Part shown: positions 1 to 4,709 of the stretch, piece after piece
Layout: each line of letters begins with the position of its first letter
How positions within the stretch are numbered: the stretch's first letter is position 1
Source: an uncultured Azospirillum sp.
GTDB taxonomy: Bacteria > Pseudomonadota > Alphaproteobacteria > RF32 > CAG-239
Direction: 5' to 3'
DNA length: 6,703 nucleotides
Assembly (NCBI GenBank): GCA_902489675.1
Contig: CABUAP010000072.1
Location: forward strand, 1-6,703
Notes under the pieces: generated by a model
What the model was told of the DNA's origin: nothing
The model's input: only the letters and a program-made list of their open reading frames with translations
Databases searched by the model: none
Translations under genes and position numbers: made by a program

Positions 1-30
1 ATAATATGCAGTTATTAAAAAAAGATTAGA

Positions 31-35
31 AAGGA
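31..35 (+). promoter_or_regulatory. Ribosome binding site of the GlmU-like gene
   Basis: AAGGA lies 8 bases before the ATG at 44, in an A-rich leader. It supports that start, which also gives exactly the N-terminal length expected for the GlmU family. The upstream 30 bases are AT-rich (with TAATAT near position 2-7), but any -35 element would lie outside the window, so no promoter can be called. Confidence 0.7.
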
Positions 36-43
36 AAAAACTT

Positions 44-778
44 ATGACTGGTTCTAAAATTGCTGCGGTTGTACTCGGTGCCGGCAAAGGTACCCGGATG
101 AAATCCGATCTGCCGAAAGTGCTGATGCCGATTTGCGGCAAACCGATGATTCGCAACATTCTTGATACGCTGGACAACATGGATGCCGATAAAATTGTGG
201 TTGTCACCGCTCCCGACGGCGAACTGGTAAGAAAAGAAGTGGCGCCGCATACAAGCGTTATCCAACAGCAGCAGCTGGGTACCGGTGATGCGGTTATGGC
301 AGCGGCGCCGGTACTGGAAGGTTTCGACGGTGACGTGCTGACTGTTTTCGGCGATCACCCGATTATTACCAAAGAAACATTTTTGAAGGCGGTGGACAAG
401 CGGCGCGAAGGCTATGCGGTGGTGGTCTTGGGGTTCCGTCCCGAAGATACCGCGCGTTACGGCCGTTTGGTGGTTGAGAACGGCGAGTTGCAAAAAATTG
501 TCGAATTTAAAGACGCAACCGATGAAGAAAAAGCGATTACGCTTTGCAATTCCGGCGTTATGTGCTTTGACGGCGGACTGATGTTTGATATTTTGCGCGA
601 GATCGGCAATGAAAATGCCGCCGGCGAGTATTATCTTACGGATGCGGTGGCGATTGCTCGTGCCCGCGGCCTCAAATGCGGTGTGGTCGAATGCCCGGCG
701 GAAGAGGTTGCCGGCGCCAATACCCGCGAAGAGCTGGCCTTGCTGGAAGGCTATTTGAAGAAAAGACAGGGAAAGTAA
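44..778 (+). CDS. glmU: Stand-alone GlmU-type uridylyltransferase domain (acetyltransferase domain absent)
   Basis: This 244-residue cytoplasmic nucleotidyltransferase matches the N-terminal half of GlmU, which makes UDP-GlcNAc from UTP and GlcNAc-1-phosphate for peptidoglycan and lipopolysaccharide. The sequence shows the signature loop LGAGKGTRM (residues 11-19) with R18 and K25 at the same numbers as the E. coli catalytic residues. It also shows QLGTGDA (77-83), GDHP (103-106, D104 equivalent to metal-binding D105 of E. coli), YGR (139-141), IVEFKDA (152-158, with E154), N169, GEYYLTD (194-200) and N226 (equivalent to metal-binding N227). Bifunctional GlmU is about 450 residues. Here the protein stops after the Rossmann-like domain, and the left-handed beta-helix acetyltransferase is missing, with no helix-like sequence in the following DNA, so this is not a simple frameshift. 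The gene leads a tight cluster with the next two genes. The family call is secure. UDP-GlcNAc as product is likely, but another sugar-1-phosphate substrate is possible. Confidence 0.88.
   Translation: MTGSKIAAVVLGAGKGTRMKSDLPKVLMPICGKPMIRNILDTLDNMDADKIVVVTAPDGELVRKEVAPHTSVIQQQQLGTGDAVMAAAPVLEGFDGDVLTVFGDHPIITKETFLKAVDKRREGYAVVVLGFRPEDTARYGRLVVENGELQKIVEFKDATDEEKAITLCNSGVMCFDGGLMFDILREIGNENAAGEYYLTDAVAIARARGLKCGVVECPAEEVAGANTREELALLEGYLKKRQGK
768..775 (+). promoter_or_regulatory. Ribosome binding site that fixes the start of the 146-residue membrane protein
   Basis: AGGGAAAG lies at the very end of the preceding gene, 8 bases before the ATG at 784. It favours this start over the in-frame ATG at 676, which would overlap the upstream gene by 103 bases and place a charged arginine- and glycine-rich stretch before the membrane helix. 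Confidence 0.6.
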
Positions 779-783
779 AATTT

Positions 784-1224
784 ATGCAGTTTATCAAGTA
801 TCATTGGTTCGGTTTGCTGGTTTCCGTCATCGTGTTTTTGTTTTTGTGCGTATTTGCGCTGGTGCTGGCCGCACCTCATCAAGATGAACAAAAACGCGGT
901 TTTGTACCGTGCACCGAAACAATGGCGGAAGAACTCCACAATTGCAACAGCCGAAATATGTGCGTGCTGGGCAGCGTGATCAAAAATACTTTTTGCAACA
1001 TCAAGGTGATCGGCAAAGGGATAAAATTGTGGGCGGTCGGAGAACAGCCGACGCCGTGGTCAAATTATCTGTTTGAACCGGAACTCAAGCGCCCTGCGGT
1101 GAACGACGATGTTGAACCGGAAGAAAGTCTGGACGAATATTATCAAAATACGCCGGATATTGCCGCCGAAATGGATGAACTGCAACAACTTAATCAACAA
1201 TTGGAGAACAGTGACAATGAATAA
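784..1224 (+). CDS. Small bitopic membrane protein with a four-cysteine extracytoplasmic region, function unknown
   Basis: I do not recognise this 146-residue protein. After a short basic and aromatic N-terminus it has one strong hydrophobic helix (about residues 9-30), either a membrane anchor or an uncleaved signal peptide. Next comes a polar region with four cysteines (C43, C54, C60, C71) in a compact segment ending in KLWAVGEQPTPW. The spacing would permit two disulphides if this part is periplasmic, as the single N-terminal helix suggests. From about residue 100 it is strongly acidic and low in hydrophobics, finishing with a Gln/Asn/Glu-rich tail (131-146) that could be helical or disordered. 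It starts 5 bases after the uridylyltransferase stop and overlaps the peptidase start by 8 bases, so it is probably translated from a shared message. Placement between cell-wall precursor synthesis and a peptidase hints at an envelope role, but this is context only. Confidence 0.75.
   Translation: MQFIKYHWFGLLVSVIVFLFLCVFALVLAAPHQDEQKRGFVPCTETMAEELHNCNSRNMCVLGSVIKNTFCNIKVIGKGIKLWAVGEQPTPWSNYLFEPELKRPAVNDDVEPEESLDEYYQNTPDIAAEMDELQQLNQQLENSDNE
1203..1207 (+). promoter_or_regulatory. Ribosome binding site that fixes the peptidase start
   Basis: GGAGA ends 9 bases before the ATG at 1217. The in-frame upstream ATG at 1109 has no comparable site and would add 36 residues unlike the family, all lying over the previous gene. 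The 1217 start overlaps the upstream stop by 8 bases (ATGAATAA), an arrangement typical of translational coupling. Confidence 0.65.
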
Positions 1225-3001
1225 TGAAACGCTCCCGGCCTGGAATTTGGGCGATCTTTATGACGGCATCAAAGATAAAAGAATTGCCGCCGATTTAGAA
1301 AAATACCGTGTTTTTTGTCAGGAATTTGCCGCCGAATATAAAGGCCGGCTTGAAGAGCTGGACGGTGCGGAAATTGCCGCAGCCCTGAAAGCTTATGAGA
1401 AAAATTCCGAAATCGGCAGCCGCGTCGGCGGTTTCGCCTATCTCAACATGGTAACGCAGATGAAAAATCAGGCGGCAGTCGCTTTTTATCAAAATATCAG
1501 CGAAAAACTGACCGATTACAGCAAGCCGCTGATTTTCCTCAGTCTGGAAATCAACCGTTTGCCGGCAGAAAAAATCGAAAGCTGGCTGAAAAATCCCGAA
1601 GCGGCCTTTTATAAACCGTGGCTGGAACGTGTCCGTCGTTTTAAGCCGTATGAACTGTCGGAAGCGGTGGAAGAAGTGCTGCTCGAGAAATCGATGACTT
1701 CCTCTTCGGCCTGGGTGCGTCTGTATGAAGAAACTTCCTCAAAATTGCAGTATACGGTTGACGGTGAGAATTACAACGATGCGGAAATTTCCAAATTGTT
1801 GCTGGAGAAAAATGCAGAAACACGCCATAAGGCCGGTGCCGAAATCAATCGAGTGGCGGAAGAAAATGCCGATCTGTTCACTTTCATTTATAATATGGTG
1901 ATCAAAGATAAGGCGATTGAAGACGAAAAACGGGGCTTTAAGCTGCCGATGTCCTCTCGCAATATGTCGGAAAATGTTTCCGATCAAATGGTGGAAACAC
2001 TGGCAGAAACGGTTCGCGCCAATTATAAAAATATTGCTCATCGTTTTTATAAGCTAAAAGCAAAGTGGCTGGGGGTTGATAAAATTTCCTACTGGGATCG
2101 CAACGCGCCACTGCCTTTTGCCGATGATGCGGAATACAGTTGGGCGCAATCGGTGTCAATCGTGCTGGATGCTTACAAATCTTTCTCGCCGGAATTATAT
2201 GAAATTGCCAAAGACTTTTTTGACAATGCCTGGATTGACGTGCCGCCCCGTGACGGTAAACGCAGCGGGGCATTCTGCGCGCCGGTCAGCGCCGATTTTC
2301 ACCCCTATTTGATGCTGAATTTTGCCGGCAAACGCAATGATGTGCTGACCTTGGCGCATGAGCTGGGACACGGCTGTCATCACCAAACCCGGATTAAAAA
2401 CGGCGAATTGAACGAATATTCGCGGATGACCACCGAAGAAGTCGCTTCGGTATTTGGCGAAATGATTACTTTCCAGTCGATGGTTGCCAAATTGCCGGAC
2501 GGACCGGAAAAGTTGGCATTGATCGCTTCCAAGGTAAGCGATATGATCAATACCGCCATTCGTCAGATCGCTTTTCACTTCTTTGAAAGCCGCGCCCACG
2601 CGGAACGGAAAGACGGTGAACTGAGCAAAGAACGCCTGTGTGAAATCTGGCAGGAAGAAATGGCCGCCAGTTTGGGAGAAGCGGTCGAAGTCGGTGAAGA
2701 CAGCCGTTTTATCTGGTCACAAGTCGGACATTTCTTTTTCCTGCCGTTCTATGTTTATGCCTATTCTTTTGCCGACTGTCTGGTCAATTCGCTTTATCAG
2801 CTCAGCCGCGAAGGAAAAATCGAGAATTTCCCGGCTAAATATATGGAAATGCTCTCCAAAACCGCAATTACCGATTATGCGGAATTGCTGGCGCCTTTTG
2901 GGCTGAAACCGAATGATCCCGATTTTTGGAACGAAGGTCTGAGTCTGATTTCCGGTTATATCGACGAATTGGAACGCCTGGATAAACAGTTAAAACTCTG
3001 A
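1217..3001 (+). CDS. pepF: M3-family zinc metallopeptidase, oligoendopeptidase F type
   Basis: This complete 594-residue protein is the usual length for the PepF/M3B group, which cleaves short peptides inside the cytoplasm. No signal peptide or membrane helix is seen. The N-terminus (PAWNLGDLY, residues 7-15) is the typical opening of this family. The catalytic zinc motif HELGH is at 381-385, with H381 and H385 as metal ligands and E382 as the general base. The third ligand is expected at E408 in EEVASVFGE (407-415). The conserved C-terminal substrate-pocket stretch HFFFLPFYVYAY runs over 505-516, with the aromatic and His/Tyr pattern of M3 enzymes. All catalytic elements are intact. The gene ends in tandem stops (TGA TAA) and closes the first cluster; no convincing terminator follows before the next promoter. 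Expected role: peptide turnover or removal of leader or signal-peptide fragments. The actual substrate cannot be read from the sequence. Confidence 0.93.
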   Translation: MNNETLPAWNLGDLYDGIKDKRIAADLEKYRVFCQEFAAEYKGRLEELDGAEIAAALKAYEKNSEIGSRVGGFAYLNMVTQMKNQAAVAFYQNISEKLTDYSKPLIFLSLEINRLPAEKIESWLKNPEAAFYKPWLERVRRFKPYELSEAVEEVLLEKSMTSSSAWVRLYEETSSKLQYTVDGENYNDAEISKLLLEKNAETRHKAGAEINRVAEENADLFTFIYNMVIKDKAIEDEKRGFKLPMSSRNMSENVSDQMVETLAETVRANYKNIAHRFYKLKAKWLGVDKISYWDRNAPLPFADDAEYSWAQSVSIVLDAYKSFSPELYEIAKDFFDNAWIDVPPRDGKRSGAFCAPVSADFHPYLMLNFAGKRNDVLTLAHELGHGCHHQTRIKNGELNEYSRMTTEEVASVFGEMITFQSMVAKLPDGPEKLALIASKVSDMINTAIRQIAFHFFESRAHAERKDGELSKERLCEIWQEEMAASLGEAVEVGEDSRFIWSQVGHFFFLPFYVYAYSFADCLVNSLYQLSREGKIENFPAKYMEMLSKTAITDYAELLAPFGLKPNDPDFWNEGLSLISGYIDELERLDKQLKL

Positions 3002-3023
3002 TAAATGATATTTTTGAAAAAAA
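3002..3023 (+). promoter_or_regulatory. UP-element-like A/T tract upstream of the -35 box
   Basis: The 22 bases immediately before the -35 hexamer match the known UP-element consensus (NNAAAWWTWTTTTNNNAAANNN) at 12 of the 14 defined positions by my alignment: the distal part at 3004-3014 (9 of 11) and the proximal AAA at 3018-3020. Such tracts bind the RNA polymerase alpha-subunit C-terminal domain. The stretch also has general AT richness, so chance similarity is possible. Confidence 0.5.
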
Positions 3024-3052
3024 TTGACAAAAAAAGAAAAATCGGATATTAT
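3024..3052 (+). promoter_or_regulatory. Near-consensus sigma-70 promoter for the 202-residue gene
   Basis: A perfect -35 TTGACA (3024-3029) is followed after exactly 17 bases by a -10 TATTAT (3047-3052), one mismatch from TATAAT. Transcription would begin near 3059-3060, leaving a leader of about 28 bases that carries an AGAGGA ribosome binding site (3075-3080), 7 bases before the ATG. This is by far the clearest promoter in the window. Confidence 0.85.
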
Positions 3053-3087
3053 TTTCTCACAATATTATAACTTGAGAGGAAAGTGCT

Positions 3088-3696
3088 ATGAACAAAAAAG
3101 AATTTGCAGAGCATTTGTCAAAAAATGACGGGCTTGACCGGGACGGAGAAATCCGTACGGCCGCTGATGAAGACGGAAACGTATTCCTTTTTTCTGAAAA
3201 TAAATACGGCTGTCCGGTGATCGACGTTCTGATCGAAGGTCAAGGCAAACAAACGGCATATTTCAAAACCGGAAGTGGAGAGATTGTCAAGCACGAGAAA
3301 GTCATGTATGAGGAAACAGATCCCGAGTTGATAGAACTCAAGGGACAATATCATCTTATAACCAAGCCTTTTATGAAGTCTGTTCCCGATGTTATAACTG
3401 TGCAAGTGCTAAACGGAAACAAAGAAGTTCAGAGTCGTTGTACGGGATCAAGCAAGTCTGAAAGAGACAAAAAGGGAATACGTATATTGGAAGAAGATCT
3501 CGGATTTTACAGCGACATTGATGGTGCAAATTTTACATTGCTTCGAAAGGCAATAAGAGCCTACAACGATCCCGAAGGTTTTGCCCGCAACGTCGAACGC
3601 ATCAAACAAGAGAGGGAAGCCGCCAGGCAGAAAGAAGTGCAGGACATGGCGGTCATGCAAGAGTTTATGCATTCCGTCCGCGGCGGTATGGAATAG
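3088..3696 (+). CDS. Hypothetical 202-residue cytoplasmic protein with a helical charged C-terminus
   Basis: I recognise no family. The protein is hydrophilic, with no signal peptide or membrane segment. The first 110 residues look alpha/beta or beta-rich, with alternating hydrophobics around VFLFSENKYG and VIDVLIEG and again around the middle. Residues about 112-130 are Ser/Lys/Arg-rich. From about 150 to 198 it is strongly helical and charged (many Lys, Arg, Glu and Gln), likely an amphipathic helix or coiled coil. Codon use stands out: six of twelve isoleucines are ATA and five of twelve arginines are AGA, AGG or CGA, choices that are rare in the neighbouring genes. With its own strong promoter and its own terminator it behaves as an independent single-gene unit between the peptidase and the convergent VirB8-like gene. 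Recent acquisition is plausible, but no repeats or mobility genes flank it. The ATG at 3088 is supported by a good ribosome binding site. Confidence 0.85.
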   Translation: MNKKEFAEHLSKNDGLDRDGEIRTAADEDGNVFLFSENKYGCPVIDVLIEGQGKQTAYFKTGSGEIVKHEKVMYEETDPELIELKGQYHLITKPFMKSVPDVITVQVLNGNKEVQSRCTGSSKSERDKKGIRILEEDLGFYSDIDGANFTLLRKAIRAYNDPEGFARNVERIKQEREAARQKEVQDMAVMQEFMHSVRGGME

Positions 3697-3714
3697 TTTA
3701 TTTTCCGTATGATA

Positions 3715-3746
3715 AAAAATCTCCCGCTGTTTAGCGGGAGATTTTT
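3715..3746. terminator. Bidirectional intrinsic terminator between convergent genes
   Basis: A perfect 10-bp GC-rich stem (3719-3728 with 3733-3742) closes on a GTTT loop. It is extended by A residues on the left and T residues on the right, so both strands read stem plus T-run. It lies 18 bases after the 202-residue gene stop and 19 bases after the VirB8-like gene stop, and so can serve both. Confidence 0.93.
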
Positions 3747-3765
3747 CTTGCCCGAAAATGCTCCT

Positions 3766-4545
3766 TTATCTAAAGAACAACTCCTTGGTGATTCGCTTAG
3801 ATTCTTCCAAATAGTGCTGAGAAGCGTTCGGCGCGCCGAGATAAGAAAGAGAAAAGTTGGTAATCAGGAAACCAAACGGATTTTTCAACGCGTCTTCGTG
3901 CGTCCGTCCTTTAAACTTGACAAACCTCAAACGCATAACCGCCCGCCACAGATTGATATCGGGAGTCGGATTTTGGGGCGTATAATCAATGGTGCGGAAC
4001 TGTGTTTGCCACAAACCGGTACCAAGCGGACGGATCCAATCGATTTCCACATCGCGCATCATGCTTTTGCGGCGGAATTGCAGCATATTGAATTTCGCAT
4101 CATAACGGGTGAATTCGTCAAAGATAAACGGCGATGAATACCAGTAAACATAAGATCCCGGTCCCCAGCGGCGGATCAGTTCGTCATAATCGTTGGTGAT
4201 CAGATAGCGCATCATGATGTAGTTTGTGATATGTTCTTCATTGATCAAATTGCCGACCGGATAGTTAGTTTCCATCGGCTGCGCGCGCTCTATTTGGCTG
4301 AAATAGTGGTCTATATAAAACAACTGCGGCGAACTGGAGCGCTGCGGCAGCATCACATAAAGCGCGCTGGCCAGCATCATGTTGAAGCAAATTGACATTG
4401 AAGCGATAATGACCAAAAAGCGGGAAGTCCACAAATATCGCCGTTCGGGCATGGCGTCCACATGAACCTGTTCCGGAAACAAACCGAGTTTGTCGGGGCT
4501 TTCTTTCTCTTTGTATTTGAAAATCGTGTTAAAAATACTAAACAT
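3766..4545 (-). CDS. virB8: VirB8-like type IV secretion inner-membrane protein, isolated copy
   Basis: This 259-residue protein has the VirB8 layout: a cytoplasmic N-terminus of about 40 residues, one transmembrane helix (about 43-66, FLVIIASMSICFNMMLASAL) and a periplasmic domain of about 190 residues expected to adopt an NTF2-like fold. Family-like features are the early helix HITNYIMMRYLITND (105-119), the beta-rich segment ending in WRAVMRLRFV, and the late NPFGF (222-226) followed by LITNFSLSYLG, corresponding to the conserved NPxG-type motif near the VirB8 C-terminus. VirB8 family members are assembly and scaffold subunits of type IV secretion systems in the inner-membrane complex. No other secretion gene is adjacent: the next gene downstream is convergent and the upstream neighbour is divergent, so this copy is monocistronic here. 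A scattered or duplicated VirB8, as known in Rickettsiales, or a related NTF2-fold membrane protein are the alternatives. The ATG at 4545 has only a weak, distant GAGG (4560-4563). Confidence 0.75.
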   Translation of the reverse strand: MFSIFNTIFKYKEKESPDKLGLFPEQVHVDAMPERRYLWTSRFLVIIASMSICFNMMLASALYVMLPQRSSSPQLFYIDHYFSQIERAQPMETNYPVGNLINEEHITNYIMMRYLITNDYDELIRRWGPGSYVYWYSSPFIFDEFTRYDAKFNMLQFRRKSMMRDVEIDWIRPLGTGLWQTQFRTIDYTPQNPTPDINLWRAVMRLRFVKFKGRTHEDALKNPFGFLITNFSLSYLGAPNASQHYLEESKRITKELFFR

Positions 4546-4592
4546 CGGCGCTTTATCAACCTCAAATTAAATTCTTCTTTCTAAATTTTATA

Positions 4593-4620
4593 CATCAAAG
4601 CTGTCAAAAATCAAATAAAT
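4593..4620 (-). promoter_or_regulatory. Weak candidate promoter for the VirB8-like gene
   Basis: On the minus strand a TTGATT hexamer is followed after about 16 bases by TATAAA (in a TATAAAAT run near 4586-4592). A perfect TTGACA (4607 to 4602) also lies between them, but its spacing to TATAAA is only 9 bases, so it cannot pair with that box. The region is AT-rich and such matches arise easily. Confidence 0.3.
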
Positions 4621-4649
4621 ACTACTAAATAAGAAAAAAATACTACCAA
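4617..4649. repeat. Pair of 12-bp direct repeats with 21-bp period in the divergent promoter region
   Basis: AAATACTACTAA (4617-4628) and AAATACTACCAA (4638-4649) match at 11 of 12 positions and start 21 bases apart, two helical turns, so the same DNA face is presented twice. The pair sits between the divergent VirB8-like and TolC-like genes, beside the candidate promoters, where an operator would be expected. The AT-rich background makes chance a real alternative. Confidence 0.4.
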
Positions 4650-4650
4650 C

Positions 4651-4678
4651 TTAGAAAATATTAGTGTAAACATATAAC
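4651..4678 (+). promoter_or_regulatory. Weak candidate promoter for the TolC-like gene
   Basis: A -10-like TATAAC (4673-4678) is preceded after 16 bases by TTAGAA (4651-4656), which matches the -35 consensus at only three positions. It is correctly placed 31 bases before the ATG at 4710 and directly follows the direct repeats. An activator-dependent promoter would look like this, but the call is tentative. Confidence 0.3.
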
Positions 4679-4694
4679 TGTATCTTTTGTGCAT

Positions 4695-4700
4695 AAAGGG
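4695..4700 (+). promoter_or_regulatory. Ribosome binding site that decides the TolC-like start
   Basis: AAAGGG ends 9 bases before ATG 4710. The in-frame GTG at 4689 lies upstream of this site and would add seven residues before an otherwise textbook lipoprotein signal peptide, so 4710 is preferred. Confidence 0.6.
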
Positions 4701-4709
4701 TTTTTACTG

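Noticed and set aside
676..783. Upstream ATG start extending the 146-residue membrane protein
   Set aside because: The extension overlaps the uridylyltransferase and encodes an Arg/Gly-rich stretch. The ATG at 784 has a proper ribosome binding site and gives a normal N-terminal membrane helix.
1109..1216. Longer peptidase start
   Set aside because: The 36 added residues are unlike the family and lie over the previous gene, while 1217 has GGAGA at good spacing and begins with the typical family opening.
44..1224. Possibility that the missing GlmU acetyltransferase half was lost by a frameshift
   Set aside because: No hexapeptide-repeat-like sequence appears in any frame downstream, and a distinct membrane protein with its own ribosome binding site follows immediately.
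3709..4137. Plus-strand open frame across the terminator and the 3' part of the VirB8-like gene
   Set aside because: It begins inside the terminator hairpin region and mirrors the VirB8-like coding sequence. No supporting start signals or motifs are present.
4602..4607. Perfect TTGACA on the minus strand upstream of the VirB8-like gene
   Set aside because: There is no acceptable -10 at 16-18 bases; the nearby TATAAA is only 9 bases away, so the hexamer alone is not evidence of a promoter.
4546..4709. AT-rich intergenic region as a replication origin or small RNA gene
   Set aside because: No DnaA-box cluster, iteron array or stable hairpin with a terminator is visible. Its size and position are adequately explained by two divergent promoters.
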